A stretch of DNA of 64,000 nt. Source: Mycobacterium aquaticum. Lineage in GTDB: Bacteria; Actinomycetota; Actinomycetes; Mycobacteriales; Mycobacteriaceae. Within the stretch, counting starts at the first letter, position 1. Each line of letters starts with the position of its first letter. Location: the NCBI RefSeq assembly GCF_002086485.1, contig NZ_MVHF01000007.1:1-64000 (forward strand), in the 5' to 3' direction. Shown one piece after another: positions 18,113 to 27,849 of the stretch. Made by a program: the position numbers and the translations under genes. A model generated the notes under the pieces. That model had not been told where the DNA came from. It worked only from the letters and a program-made list of their open reading frames with translations, and searched no databases.

Positions 18113-18802
18113 TCACTCCTGGAACCGGTAGCCCATTCCCGCCTCGGTCAACAGATGCACGGGGTGCGACGGATCGTCTTCGAGCTTGCGCCGCAACTGC
18201 GCGAGGTAGACCCGCAGATAGTGGGTTTCCTTGGCGTAGGCCGGGCCCCACACCTCTTTGAGCAGCTCCTCGCGGCCCACCAGCTTGCCGCGGTTGCGCA
18301 CCAGCATTTCCAGCATCCCCCATTCGGTGGGGGTCAAGTGGACCTCGGCGTCGTTCTTGGTGACCTTCTTGGCGGCGAGGTCGACGGTGAACGACGATGT
18401 CTCGATCACCGGCTGGTCGGCGTCGGCGACGGCGGCCCGGCGTACCGCGGCCCGCAACCGTGCCAGAAACTCGTCCATGCCAAAGGGTTTGGTGACGTAG
18501 TCGTCGGCTCCCGCGTCGAGCGCTTCGACCTTGTCGGAGGAATCGGTGCGGGCCGAGAGCACGATCACCGGCGCGGACAGCCAGCCGCGCAGCCCGGCGA
18601 GCACCTCGATGCCGGACATGTCGGGCAACCCGAGGTCGAGCACGATGACGTCGGGGCGATGGTCGGCAGCACTGCGCAGTGCTTCCGCTCCGCTGGCCGC
18701 ACAGGTGACCTCGTAGCCGCGCACCGAGAGGTTGATGCGCAGGGCCCGCAGGATCTGCGGCTCGTCGTCGATCACCAGCACCCTGGTCTTGGCTACGCCC
18801 AT
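18113..18802 (-). CDS. kdpE: KdpE response regulator
   Basis: 229-residue OmpR-family regulator of the potassium-transport operon. The receiver domain carries the phospho-acceptor Asp in VIVLDLGLPD and the conserved Lys in VTKPFGMDEF. The C-terminal winged helix ends with THYLRVYLAQLRRKLE and GMGYRFQE. Immediately downstream of kdpD; its start sits in a duplicated ribosome-binding-site cassette. Confidence 0.95.
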   Translation of the reverse strand: MGVAKTRVLVIDDEPQILRALRINLSVRGYEVTCAASGAEALRSAADHRPDVIVLDLGLPDMSGIEVLAGLRGWLSAPVIVLSARTDSSDKVEALDAGADDYVTKPFGMDEFLARLRAAVRRAAVADADQPVIETSSFTVDLAAKKVTKNDAEVHLTPTEWGMLEMLVRNRGKLVGREELLKEVWGPAYAKETHYLRVYLAQLRRKLEDDPSHPVHLLTEAGMGYRFQE

Positions 18803-18837
18803 GCCCGGTCCGCCTCCGGCTCCTCACTCAAACTCAT
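18793..18837 (-). other. Possible 14-codon coupling ORF between kdpD and kdpE
   Basis: ATG 18837 opens a 14-codon frame (starting MSLSEEPEADR) that ends at TAG just inside kdpE. The sequence before its ATG (CCGGAGGCGGATCGGGGC) is repeated 35 bases on, before the kdpE ATG, as CCGGAGGCGGACCGGGC. This is either a duplicated start region or a small coupling ORF that feeds ribosomes to kdpE. Confidence 0.3.
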
Positions 18838-18869
18838 GCCCCGATCCGCCTCCGGTTTTTCCCTGACCC

Positions 18870-21362
18870 TCACGGCGCAGCCAAGTCGATCTCGACGGTC
18901 AGTCCGCCGCCGGGAGTGTCGGTGGCCGAGATGGTGCCGCCCATCGCCTCGACGAACCCGCGGGCCACCGACAGGCCGAGTCCGACGCCGGTGCTGTTGT
19001 CGTGGTCGCCGAGGCGTTGGAACGGCGCGAACAGGGCGGTGTCGGTTCCCCGTGGCACACCGGGGCCTTCGTCGATGACCGCGATCAGCACGCGGTCGGC
19101 AACGCGTCCTGCGGTCACCCGGATCGGGCCGTCAGGCGCGTAGCGCAGCGCGTTGTCGATCAAGTTGGCCAGCACCCGCTCCAGCAATCCGCCGTCGGCC
19201 ATCGCCACCGAATCGTCCACTTCGACCTTCACCCGGTCCAGCCCTTGCCGCCCGAATCCTGTGGTGCCCCTGCTGATTCCGATCAGGGCGCGTTGCACGG
19301 CCTCCTCCAGATATACCGGACGCAACTCAGGCCGCACCACGCCGGCGGCCAGTCGCGACGAGTCCAGCAGGTTGCCCACCAACGCGGTCAATGCGTCGAC
19401 GGACTCCTCGACCGTGGCCAGCAGTTCGGCGGTGTCGTCCTCGGAGAAATCGACGTCGTCGCTGCGCAGGCTGGACACGGCGGCTTTGGCGGCAGCCAAC
19501 GGGGTGCGCAGATCATGACTGACGGCCGAGAGCAGGGAGCGACGCAGTTCGTCGGCCTGCGCGATGGCGTTGGCCTTGCCTGCGGCCTCGCTCAGTTCCC
19601 GCTGCCGCACCAGCCCCGCGGCTTGCATCGCGACGGCGCCGAGCACCCGGCGGTCGCGGGCAGGCAGCTGGCGCCCGGACATCAGCAGCCAGAACTCGTC
19701 GTCGCCGACTTCGATGGCGGTGTCGGCCGAATCCACGTGCACACACGGATCTTCGCCCACACACGCCACGATGCCCGTGCCTTCGCGCAGCAGGCTCACT
19801 GCGCGTTGGCTGTAGGTCTCCCTGACGCGTTCCAGCAACGTGTCCAGGTCCGCGCCGCGCAGCACCGATCCGGCGAACAGCGCCAGCAGCTCGGCTTCCC
19901 GCGAGGCCCACTTGGCCTCTCTGGCTCGTTTCGCGGCGCCGTCGACCAAGGCCGCGACCGCCACGGCGACCGCGAGCAGCACCACGACGGTGATGGCGCT
20001 GTTGGGATCGGCGATGGTAAAGGTGTGCCGCGGCGCCACCAGGAAGTAGTTCAGCAGCAGGCCCGAGAGCACCGCAGACACTGCCGCGGGTGCGACACCG
20101 CCGAGCAGCGCCACGACGAGGACGCCGACGAAGAACAGTGCGCTCTCACCGCCGACCCCGAGGTACGGGTCGAGCAGATACACCGTCACCGTGCAGATCG
20201 CCGACGGAACCACCACGGCGGCAAGCCACGACGCGAGATGCCGGTGCTCGGACTCCAGCCGCGCGCCGCGTCTGGCGTGCTCGTGGGTCACCATGTGCAC
20301 GTCGATCTTGCCGGATTGTTGCACCACCGCCGCGCCGATGCCCTCGTCGAACAGTCGGGCCCAGCGGGATCGCCGCGACGTACCGAGCACCAGCTGGGTG
20401 GCGTTGCGTTCGCGGGCGAAATCCAGCAGGGCCGTGGGGACGTCGTCGCCGACGACGGTGTGCACCGTGGCACCGAGGCTGGCGGCCAGCTCCCGCACCT
20501 TGCCCATATGCGCGGCCGATACACCCGAGAGCCCGTCGCCGCGGACCACGTGAACCACCATCAGCTCAGCGCTGGATCTCGACGCGATCCGCGTTGCGCG
20601 GCGTACGAGGGTCTCTGATTCCGGGCCACCGGTCACGGCCACCACGACCCGCTCGCGGGCCTCCCAGGTATCGGTGATCTTGTTGTCGGCGCGGTACTTG
20701 GCCAACGCCGCGTCCACCTGGTCGGCCAGCCACAGCAGGGCCAATTCCCGCAGGGCCGTGAGGTTTCCGCGCCGGAAATAGTTCGACAGTGCCGCGTCGA
20801 TACGTTCCGGTGCGTACACGTTGCCGTGAGAAAGCCTGCGCTGCAACGCCTCCGGGGTGATGTCGACCAGCTCGATCTGATCGGCGGCCCGCACCACCTC
20901 ATCGGGCACCTTCTCCTGCTGCTCGATACCGGTGATCCCGCTGACGACGTCGTTGAGGCTTTCGAGGTGCTGCACGTTCACCGTCGAGACCACGGTGATG
21001 CCCGCGGCGAGCAGCTCCTCGACGTCCTGCCAGCGTTTCGCGTTCTTGCTGCCGGGCGTGTTGGTGTGGGCGAGCTCGTCGACCAGCACCACCTGCGGGT
21101 TGCGGGCCAACACCGCCGGCACATCGAGTTCCGGGAAGCGGCTGCCCCGGTACTCGACGTAGTGCGGCGGGATCATCTCGATTCCCTCGAGCAGCTCGGC
21201 TGTCTTGGCGCGACCGTGGGTTTCGACCACGGCGGCCACCACGTCGGTGCCGCGTTCGAGCCGTCGGTGCGCCTCACCGAGCATGGCGTAGGTTTTGCCC
21301 ACGCCGGGAGCTGCGCCCAGATAGATGCGCAGTTCACCTCGCTTAGGGGCAGTGGCCGTCAT
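18870..21362 (-). CDS. kdpD: KdpD sensor histidine kinase
   Basis: 830 residues from ATG 21362. Domains in order: KdpD N-terminal domain with Walker A GAAPGVGKT; a universal-stress-like domain (about 245-365); four transmembrane helices around 390-490; a GAF-like segment; and the kinase core with H-box AVSHDLRTPLAA and ATPase motifs NLIDNALRYAP and DEGPGVP. It senses potassium limitation and phosphorylates KdpE. The open frame extends further upstream over the end of kdpC, but that leader is not family-like. Eight bases separate it from kdpC. Confidence 0.95.
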   Translation of the reverse strand: MTATAPKRGELRIYLGAAPGVGKTYAMLGEAHRRLERGTDVVAAVVETHGRAKTAELLEGIEMIPPHYVEYRGSRFPELDVPAVLARNPQVVLVDELAHTNTPGSKNAKRWQDVEELLAAGITVVSTVNVQHLESLNDVVSGITGIEQQEKVPDEVVRAADQIELVDITPEALQRRLSHGNVYAPERIDAALSNYFRRGNLTALRELALLWLADQVDAALAKYRADNKITDTWEARERVVVAVTGGPESETLVRRATRIASRSSAELMVVHVVRGDGLSGVSAAHMGKVRELAASLGATVHTVVGDDVPTALLDFARERNATQLVLGTSRRSRWARLFDEGIGAAVVQQSGKIDVHMVTHEHARRGARLESEHRHLASWLAAVVVPSAICTVTVYLLDPYLGVGGESALFFVGVLVVALLGGVAPAAVSAVLSGLLLNYFLVAPRHTFTIADPNSAITVVVLLAVAVAVAALVDGAAKRAREAKWASREAELLALFAGSVLRGADLDTLLERVRETYSQRAVSLLREGTGIVACVGEDPCVHVDSADTAIEVGDDEFWLLMSGRQLPARDRRVLGAVAMQAAGLVRQRELSEAAGKANAIAQADELRRSLLSAVSHDLRTPLAAAKAAVSSLRSDDVDFSEDDTAELLATVEESVDALTALVGNLLDSSRLAAGVVRPELRPVYLEEAVQRALIGISRGTTGFGRQGLDRVKVEVDDSVAMADGGLLERVLANLIDNALRYAPDGPIRVTAGRVADRVLIAVIDEGPGVPRGTDTALFAPFQRLGDHDNSTGVGLGLSVARGFVEAMGGTISATDTPGGGLTVEIDLAAP

Positions 21363-21369
21363 CAACCCA

Positions 21370-22224
21370 TCATCCACCCAGGTGGTCGAGAGCGATATTG
21401 AGCTCGAGCACGTTGACCCGAGGTTCACCGATGAAGCCCAGGGTTCGGCCGTCGGTGTGCTCGGCGACCAACTGGCGGACCACGTCGGGATTCAGGTTGC
21501 GGGCCTTGGCCACCCGGTTCACCTGCAGCTCCGCGTACGCGGGGGAGATGTTCGGATCCAGCCCACTGCCGCTGGCGGTCACCGCATCGGCGGGCACCGC
21601 GGCGGTCGCCGCACCGGGGATCGGGACGATCTGCCCGATGCTGTAATCGTCACCGGGCTTCGCACACCCCACGCGGACGCCCTCGTAGCTGGCCAGGAAC
21701 GGAACGGCCGGGCACGGTTGGTTGACGCTGACCACCTGGGTGGGGTGCACGACGTTGCCGTGCGGATCGCGTGGGCCGATCACCGCCAGCACCGCGCCGA
21801 CGCCGTCGCCGGTGCAGAACGGACGCGTGCCGGTGGTGCCGTCGAGCTTGGCCACATCGAGGCTGCGGGTGCACACCTGGGTCAGCAGGCTGGGCTTGTC
21901 CGGTGTGTCGATGACGCTTTCCGGCCCAAGGTTGCTCGCACCCGAGGCCATCGGGTCGTAGCCGTCGCCTGCCGCCGACGGGCGGGACTGGAAGTACCGG
22001 GCCAGCGGCTTGCCGTCGGAGTCGGTGAACGACTGTCCGATCAGGCTGCTGCCCACCGGTTTTCCGGCGACCTCGACGATCGAGCCGTCGGCTTTGTGGG
22101 AGAGACCCGGCACCTGCGCCACCAGCCAGATGAACAGCGGATAGCCGATGCCCAGGATGACGGTCAGGATGAGCAGCGCCCGTAGCGCGGCGAGATGCTG
22201 GCGGACCAGGTTTGAGATTTGCAT
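21370..22224 (-). CDS. kdpC: KdpC subunit of the K+-transporting ATPase
   Basis: 284 residues with one N-terminal membrane helix (LRALLILTVILGIGYPLFIWLVAQ), then the conserved SLIGQSF and YFQSRPSAA...YDPMASGASNLGP. At the end, IPADAVTASGSGLDPNISP-like sequence (read as VPADAVTASGSGLDPNISP) and VRQLVAEHTDGR are typical of KdpC. The middle has extra length compared with the about 190-residue E. coli form, as seen in actinobacteria. Lies between kdpB and kdpD in the operon. Confidence 0.95.
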   Translation of the reverse strand: MQISNLVRQHLAALRALLILTVILGIGYPLFIWLVAQVPGLSHKADGSIVEVAGKPVGSSLIGQSFTDSDGKPLARYFQSRPSAAGDGYDPMASGASNLGPESVIDTPDKPSLLTQVCTRSLDVAKLDGTTGTRPFCTGDGVGAVLAVIGPRDPHGNVVHPTQVVSVNQPCPAVPFLASYEGVRVGCAKPGDDYSIGQIVPIPGAATAAVPADAVTASGSGLDPNISPAYAELQVNRVAKARNLNPDVVRQLVAEHTDGRTLGFIGEPRVNVLELNIALDHLGG

Positions 22225-22227
22225 GGT

Positions 22228-24357
22228 TTACGACATTCCAGGGAGAAGTTGGACAACGAGGTCGATGAGCTTGATCCCGATGAACGGGGCGACGATACCG
22301 CCGAGGCCATACAGATACAGGTTGCGGCTCAACAGTTTCGACGCACTGCTCGGGGTGTAACGGACACCCTTGAGCGCCAGGGGGATCAGCGCGATGATCA
22401 CGATGGCGTTGAAGATCACCGCGGACAGGATGGCCGACTGGGGGCTGTGCAGCCGCATGATGTTCAGCAGGTCCAGGCCGGGGAACAGGGCGACGAACAT
22501 GGCCGGGATGATCGCGAAGTACTTGGCGATATCGTTGGCGATCGAGAACGTGGTCAGTGCGCCGCGAGTGATCAGCAACTGCTTGCCGATCTCCACGATC
22601 TCGATGAGCTTGGTCGGGTCGGAGTCGAGATCGACCATGTTGCCGGCCTCTTTGGCCGCCGAGGTACCGGTGTTCATCGCCACGCCCACGTCGGCCTGGG
22701 CCAGTGCGGGGGCGTCGTTGGTACCGTCGCCGGTCATAGCGACGAGCCGGCCGCCGGCCTGCTCCTTCTTGATCAGCGCCAGCTTGTCCTCAGGGGTGGC
22801 CTCGGCGAGAAAGTCGTCGACACCTGCCTCATCGGCAATGGCCTTGGCGGTCAACGGATTGTCGCCGGTGATCATCACCGTGCGGATGCCCATCTTGCGC
22901 ATCTCGTCGAACCGGTCGCGCATGCCCTGCTTGACGACGTCCTTGAGATGAATGACCCCGAGCACCTCCGCCTTGCCGCAGGCACCGGCCACCTGACCGA
23001 CGACCAACGGGGTGCCACCGGCACCGGAGATGCCGTCGACGATCGCGCCCAACTCCTCTGGCACCGTGCCACCTTCGGAGCGCACCCACTCGGCGACCGC
23101 GCTGGCGGCACCCTTGCGCAGCTTGTGCCCGTCCAGGTCGACGCCGGACATCCGTGTGGTGGCGCTGAATTCGATCCAGTGTGCGTGTGTGAGTTCGCCA
23201 GGCGTGCGGGCGCGCAGGCCGTGATGCTGCTTGGCGAACACCACGATCGAGCGGCCCTCGGGGGTCTCGTCGGCCAGGCTGGAGAGCTGCGCGGCGTCGG
23301 CCAGCTGCTCGGCCGATACACCGGTCAGCGGCACGAACTCGGAGGCCTGCCGGTTGCCCAGGGTGATGGTGCCGGTCTTGTCGAGCAGCAGGGTGTTGAC
23401 GTCTCCGGCGGCCTCGACGGCCCGGCCGGACATGGCCAGCACGTTGCGCTGCACCAGTCGGTCCATGCCTGCGATGCCGATGGCGGACAGCAGCGCGCCG
23501 ATGGTCGTCGGGATCAGGCACACCAGCAGCGCCACCATCACGATGCCGCTGACGCCGTTTGCGGTGAGCGACAGGCTGTCCGGGACGCCCGGGTTGTTGG
23601 CCTTGGAGTAGATGGCCAGCGGCTGCAGGGTGGCGACGGCGAACACGAAGATGACCGTCAGGGCGGCCAGCAGGATGTTCAGCGCGATCTCGTTGGGCGT
23701 CTTCTGCCGGTTCGCACCTTCGACGAGCGCGATCATGCGGTCGATGAAGCTCTCCCCGGGCTTCTGGGTGATCTTCACGACGATGCGGTCCGACAGCACC
23801 GTGGTGCCACCGGTCACCGCGGAGCGGTCGCCACCGGATTCCCGGATGACCGGGGCGGATTCGCCGGTGATGGCCGATTCGTCCACCGAGGCAATGCCTT
23901 CCACCACGTCGCCGTCACCGGGGATGACCTGGCCGGCTTCGACCACCACGATGTCACCGAGCTTGAGCTGCGGTGCGGGTACCGACTCTTCGGCACCAGA
24001 TTCGGTGAGCCTGCGAGCCATGGTGTCGGCCTTGGTCTTTCGCAGTGATTCGGCCTGTGCCTTGCCGCGACCTTCGGCGACCGCCTCGGCCAGGTTGGCG
24101 AACACCACGGTCAGCCACAGCCAGCCGACGATGAGCCAACCGAACCAGGTCGGGTCGACGATGGCCAGCACTGTGCTCCAGACAGCGCCGAGCTCGACGA
24201 TGAACATCACCGGGTTGCGCCACAGCGTGCGGGGGTCGAGCTTGCGCAGCGCGTCGGGCACCGATCGCCACAGCATCGCCGGGTCGATCAAACCGGTCGG
24301 CACGGATTTGGATTTGGGTTGGTGGGAAACCGCGCGTTCGGCGGTGGGGGTAGACAT
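22228..24357 (-). CDS. kdpB: KdpB catalytic P-type ATPase subunit
   Basis: 709 residues from ATG 24357. The phosphorylation motif [10 protein letters not shown], the actuator-domain TGES and the hinge [21 protein letters not shown] are all intact. Hydrolyses ATP to drive high-affinity potassium uptake through KdpA. The start overlaps the kdpA stop by one base (TGATG). The frame continues open far upstream but only as antisense-like Arg/Pro-rich sequence. Confidence 0.97.
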   Translation of the reverse strand: MSTPTAERAVSHQPKSKSVPTGLIDPAMLWRSVPDALRKLDPRTLWRNPVMFIVELGAVWSTVLAIVDPTWFGWLIVGWLWLTVVFANLAEAVAEGRGKAQAESLRKTKADTMARRLTESGAEESVPAPQLKLGDIVVVEAGQVIPGDGDVVEGIASVDESAITGESAPVIRESGGDRSAVTGGTTVLSDRIVVKITQKPGESFIDRMIALVEGANRQKTPNEIALNILLAALTVIFVFAVATLQPLAIYSKANNPGVPDSLSLTANGVSGIVMVALLVCLIPTTIGALLSAIGIAGMDRLVQRNVLAMSGRAVEAAGDVNTLLLDKTGTITLGNRQASEFVPLTGVSAEQLADAAQLSSLADETPEGRSIVVFAKQHHGLRARTPGELTHAHWIEFSATTRMSGVDLDGHKLRKGAASAVAEWVRSEGGTVPEELGAIVDGISGAGGTPLVVGQVAGACGKAEVLGVIHLKDVVKQGMRDRFDEMRKMGIRTVMITGDNPLTAKAIADEAGVDDFLAEATPEDKLALIKKEQAGGRLVAMTGDGTNDAPALAQADVGVAMNTGTSAAKEAGNMVDLDSDPTKLIEIVEIGKQLLITRGALTTFSIANDIAKYFAIIPAMFVALFPGLDLLNIMRLHSPQSAILSAVIFNAIVIIALIPLALKGVRYTPSSASKLLSRNLYLYGLGGIVAPFIGIKLIDLVVQLLPGMS

Positions 24358-26027
24358 CAGTGGATTCCTTCGGCGAGGGGTCCGAGTGCGAGCATGGGCA
24401 GGAAGGTGAGGGCGACCAGGATCACCGTGACGCCCACGACCATTCCGACGAACTGCGGACGGTGGGTCGGCAGGGTTCCGATCGACTCGGGTGTGGTGCC
24501 TTGGGCGGCAAGGGATCCTGCCAGTGCCAGCACGAGCACGATGGGCAGGAACCGGCCGAACACCATCGCCAGGCCCAGCGCGGTGTTGTACCACTCGGTG
24601 TTGACGCTGATGCCGGCGAACGCCGAGCCGTTGTTGTTGGCCGCGGAGGTGAAGGCGTAGAGCACCTCACTCAGGCCGTGCGGTCCGGTGTTGAGCATCC
24701 CGGCACGTTGGCCCGGCATCGCCATGGCCACCGCGGTGCCGGTCAGCACGATCAGCGGCGTGACCAGGAAATAGCTTGCCGCCAGCTTGATTTCGCGCGG
24801 CGTGATCTTCTTTCCCAGGTATTCCGGGGTCCGTCCGACCATCAGCCCGGCGACGAACACGGTGATGATCGCGAGGATCAGCATGCCGTAGAGGCCCGAT
24901 CCGACACCGCCCGGCGCGACCTCGCCGAGCTGCATGTTGAACATCGTCATCATGCCGCCGAGGCTCGTGTAGGAGTCGTGGAACGAGTCGACTGCACCGG
25001 TGGAGGTCAGCGTGGTCGCCGAGGCGAAGACCGCTGAATCAGCCACGCCGAAGCGCTGTTCGACGCCTTCCATGGCACTTCCGACCGCGCTGGGCACGGT
25101 GCCGTGATGCTGCAGCTGGAACCACATCATGAAGCTGGTGCTCAGCAGGGCGATGACGCCCATCACCGCCGCGATCGCGTAGCCCTGCTTGCGGCTGTCG
25201 ACCATCTGACCGAAGGTGCGCGGCAACGAGAACGGGATCAGCAGGATCAGGAAGATCTCGAACCAGTTGGTCCAGGTGGTCGGGTTCTCGAACGGATGTG
25301 CCGAGTTGGCGTTGTAGAAGCCGCCGCCGTTGGTGCCCAGCTCTTTGATGGCCTCCTGGCTGGCGACCGGTCCGCCGGGGATGGTCTGTTGCGCGCCGCT
25401 GAGCGTGGTGACCAGCTGGTCGTGCAACGCGAAGTTCTGGATGGCGCCGCCCGCGATGAGCACGATGGCACCGATGATCGAAATGGGCAGCAGGATACGG
25501 ATACTGCCGCGGACCAGGTCGGCCCAGAAGTTGCCGAGGTCGCCGGTGTGGCGACGTGCGAACCCGCGGACCAGGGCCACTGCGACGGCCATGCCGACCG
25601 CGGCGGAGACGAAGTTCTGCACCGCCAGGCCGGCCATCTGCACCAGGTGGCCTTGGGTGGTTTCGCCCGAGTAGGCCTGCCAGTTGGTGTTGGTGACGAA
25701 GCTGACGGCGGTGTTCCAGGCCAGCGCGGGGGTCATCGGAGTGGCCGGATCATGAAGGTGCAGCGGCAGTTTGCCCTGAACCAGCTGGAAGATGAACAGG
25801 AACAGGATGCTGACGGCCGAGAACGCGAGCACGCTGCGGGCATAGGAGCCCCAGGTCTGCTCGGATCGGGGGTCGGCCCCGATCACGCGGTAGATCAACC
25901 GTTCGGCACGAGAATCCTTGTCGCCGGTGTAGACGCGGAACATGTAGTCACCCAACGGCACATGCACCAGCACGATCACCGCGACGAGCAATGCGAGGAA
26001 CAGGATCCCCGCGGTGGTGGCAGTCAC
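24357..26027 (-). CDS. kdpA: KdpA potassium-binding subunit
   Basis: 556-residue membrane channel-like subunit with about ten helices. Selectivity-filter regions of the SKT family are visible ([44 protein letters not shown]). GTG start at 26027 shares its first base with the kdpF TAG stop. It selects K+ for the KdpFABC complex. Confidence 0.97.
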   Translation of the reverse strand: MTATTAGILFLALLVAVIVLVHVPLGDYMFRVYTGDKDSRAERLIYRVIGADPRSEQTWGSYARSVLAFSAVSILFLFIFQLVQGKLPLHLHDPATPMTPALAWNTAVSFVTNTNWQAYSGETTQGHLVQMAGLAVQNFVSAAVGMAVAVALVRGFARRHTGDLGNFWADLVRGSIRILLPISIIGAIVLIAGGAIQNFALHDQLVTTLSGAQQTIPGGPVASQEAIKELGTNGGGFYNANSAHPFENPTTWTNWFEIFLILLIPFSLPRTFGQMVDSRKQGYAIAAVMGVIALLSTSFMMWFQLQHHGTVPSAVGSAMEGVEQRFGVADSAVFASATTLTSTGAVDSFHDSYTSLGGMMTMFNMQLGEVAPGGVGSGLYGMLILAIITVFVAGLMVGRTPEYLGKKITPREIKLAASYFLVTPLIVLTGTAVAMAMPGQRAGMLNTGPHGLSEVLYAFTSAANNNGSAFAGISVNTEWYNTALGLAMVFGRFLPIVLVLALAGSLAAQGTTPESIGTLPTHRPQFVGMVVGVTVILVALTFLPMLALGPLAEGIH

Positions 26028-26116
26028 TAGAACCTCTCGGGGAAGAGCAGGGCGGCGAACACGAAGACGGCGATGAGCACCGCCAGGATCAGGCCGATGA
26101 TGTTTTCGTAGCTCAC
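26027..26116 (-). CDS. kdpF: KdpF small membrane subunit
   Basis: 29 residues from GTG 26116: a Tyr-Glu-Asn N-terminus, one hydrophobic helix ([20 protein letters not shown]) and the standard PERF ending. This is the small stabilising subunit of KdpFABC, too short for most gene callers. It overlaps kdpA by one base and the preceding 27-codon gene by four. Confidence 0.9.
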   Translation of the reverse strand: MSYENIIGLILAVLIAVFVFAALLFPERF

Positions 26117-26196
26117 AGTCGTTCGACCAACCTCTGCACCAGGCCGAGCACGGCGAAGATCGCCACCGTCAGCACGATGTAAATCAGGACAGACAT
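26113..26196 (-). CDS. 27-residue membrane peptide upstream of kdpF
   Basis: ATG 26196 with GGAGA about eight bases upstream; the stop overlaps the kdpF GTG as GTGA. The peptide is one hydrophobic helix ([19 protein letters not shown]) with a short amphipathic end (RLVERL), about the size of KdpF but without the PERF ending. It should be translated first in the kdp operon. I do not recognise a named family; a KdpF-like accessory subunit is the simplest idea. Confidence 0.65.
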   Translation of the reverse strand: MSVLIYIVLTVAIFAVLGLVQRLVERL

Positions 26197-26574
26197 GCTG
26201 TCTCCGTTCGAAGACACGTTCACAGGCCTCCGACTTTCGGGGCCTGCCCCAGGATCTGCCCGGTTTTCGGTCGGTTGGCGGGCCGTTGACGGTTTCTTTA
26301 CGCCGGCGTCGCGCTCCTTTACGGTCTCCTTCCGCCCGCCTGCGTCAGGAGCGCCGTAGCCGTCAAAATGGCGCCAATTGGGCTGGTCGCTGCGTCCTGG
26401 GGGCATCTGATCAGGTCGTTTACACCCATGGGCCCGTTCGTCAGCGCGGCGTCAAAGTTTCGGTCTGAACCGTCAAGAGACCGCAAAATCACTGGTCACG
26501 TGGTATGCGGCGGAGCGATCGTGGAACCAGGCGCCCAATGACATCCAGTCGGGCGCGGTGGTGAAGAGGTTGCA
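26197..26574. promoter_or_regulatory. kdp upstream region with paired CTTTACG repeats
   Basis: No gene in these 378 bases between divergent transcription units. CTTTACG occurs at 26296-26302 and again at 26317-26323, exactly 21 bases apart (two helical turns), within similar flanks. On the kdp strand this is CGTAAAG twice. Response regulators of the OmpR class bind such paired direct repeats, so these are candidate KdpE sites about 100-125 bases before the first kdp codon. Confidence 0.4.
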
Positions 26575-27390
26575 GTGACACTTTCGACGGTCGTCATGTC
26601 CGTGTTCTCGTCCGCCCTGCCCGCGTCAGTGGCCAGGCGACATTCTGCAACGCTGCCCTCGACGGAACCCGAAGCGGTGCGCGGCTGCGCGAGCACTCAG
26701 CGCTCCTTGGGCACGGTCGAGCTGGCGCTTCCGGCGTCGGCACTCGCCGACAGCGCGGTCGCGCGGTGGGCCCGGGACTGCGGCGTGACGGTGGGTGTGC
26801 GCACCAGCCGGGAACTGGGGATCGCCCTCGCGGCCGATATCGCACCCATCCGGATGACGGTCCACGCCGGTGGGTTGAACGCCAACGAATTACTCTTCTG
26901 CACAGTCAATCTCGGCGTCGGAAGAATCGTCGTCGACTCCCTCTCTCAGATCGAGCAGCTTGCGTCGGCCAAGGGACGCACGCAGCGAGTGTTGGTCGCG
27001 GTGACTCGCCGTGGTACAGGCGTCGGATTCGGCTTCGACACCCATGAGGCCACGGATGCGTACAGCGCTGTATTGCGTTGCCCACGACTGGATCTGGTGG
27101 GCTTGTACAGCGAGATCGAACCCGACGAGCATCATTTCGTCAGCCATCCTGCCGCCATCGGCGACATGCTCGCTGAGATGACGCAGATTCGCCGCGATCA
27201 CGGTGTGGTGCTGACCCGGATCGGGTTGGGCGGGCACGGTTTCACCTTCGGCGACGGTGTCGGTGATCTCGCCGACGTGGCGACCTCGGTCGACGAGACG
27301 CTCGACGACGCGTGCGCGACCCTGCGGTTCCCGCGGCCCGTCGTCACCGTGTTGGCCGAGCCGGCCAACCGCATGCCGCTGGCCAGTTAG
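26575..27390 (+). CDS. LysA-like (fold III decarboxylase/alanine racemase) protein lacking PLP lysine
   Basis: 271 residues from GTG 26575. It aligns with the N-terminal TIM barrel of diaminopimelate decarboxylase: LADSAVARWARDCGVTVGVRTSRELGIAL, then LGVGRIVVDSLSQIEQL, GVGFGFDTHEA, GLYSEIEPDEHH (where GLHxHIGSQ is expected) and IGLGGHGF (for IGGGFG). The segment that should hold the PLP lysine (YAAKA) reads LALPAS, so the Schiff-base Lys is absent. The C-terminal beta domain is also missing at this half length. Probably a non-catalytic or repurposed protein. Divergent from kdp. Confidence 0.65.
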   Translation: MTLSTVVMSVFSSALPASVARRHSATLPSTEPEAVRGCASTQRSLGTVELALPASALADSAVARWARDCGVTVGVRTSRELGIALAADIAPIRMTVHAGGLNANELLFCTVNLGVGRIVVDSLSQIEQLASAKGRTQRVLVAVTRRGTGVGFGFDTHEATDAYSAVLRCPRLDLVGLYSEIEPDEHHFVSHPAAIGDMLAEMTQIRRDHGVVLTRIGLGGHGFTFGDGVGDLADVATSVDETLDDACATLRFPRPVVTVLAEPANRMPLAS

Positions 27391-27761
27391 TCGGCGGCGA
27401 GACGGCCGTGCAGGGCGCTGCGCGCGGAGGTGTTGATGCCCTGCACGGCCCTCGGCAGGTCAGGGGAGTCGAGGGGGAGCACCTTCGGGTCGACCAGGCG
27501 GTGGCGCTTGCCCCGGTGTGTCACCGTGGCTGTGTTTGCAGCTTCGACGAACGCCATCACCGGGGTGCGGTAGCTGGTGCCTGACTTGCGGCCCACATGC
27601 TCGATGACCGCCATGTAGGGCAGGTACGGTGCCCACATCCGCTGGATCGGGTTGGTCACGTACTTGTTGAACCGGGCGAGTGCGCGCATGGCTCGTGGGC
27701 CTAGTATCGATGAAATCTGTTCTGCGGCTGTGGCAATTACGTTGGCCGGCTTGTTCGCCAT
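27387..27761 (-). CDS. Nitroreductase/F420-dependent (DDN-like) protein with internal deletion
   Basis: 124 residues. The N-terminal part (FNKYVTNPIQRMWAPYLPYMAVIEHVGRKSGTSYRTPVMAF) matches the DDN/DUF385 deazaflavin-dependent family. Normally about 25-30 residues with the xYGxxxDWxxN block follow. Here the sequence jumps from TPVMAFVE straight to AANTATVTHRGKRHRLVDP. An in-frame deletion of that segment is the likely explanation and would damage cofactor binding. Probably inactive or changed. Its end overlaps the convergent LysA-like gene by four bases. Confidence 0.6.
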   Translation of the reverse strand: MANKPANVIATAAEQISSILGPRAMRALARFNKYVTNPIQRMWAPYLPYMAVIEHVGRKSGTSYRTPVMAFVEAANTATVTHRGKRHRLVDPKVLPLDSPDLPRAVQGINTSARSALHGRLAAD

Positions 27762-27849
27762 GCTTGCCCCACCCTCGTGCCCCGAGGGTTATTGAAACAT
27801 GTGCGTCGGTGCGGGTCGGAGCTTCTTGGCATGGTGTTCACTTGCGCGG

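Noticed and set aside
22219..24048. Plus-strand open frame of about 600 codons across kdpB
   Set aside because: Mirror of the kdpB coding strand with His/Asp/Gly-rich shadow composition. The similar frames over kdpD (19002-20618) and the MPT63-like gene (9121-10260) were rejected for the same reason.
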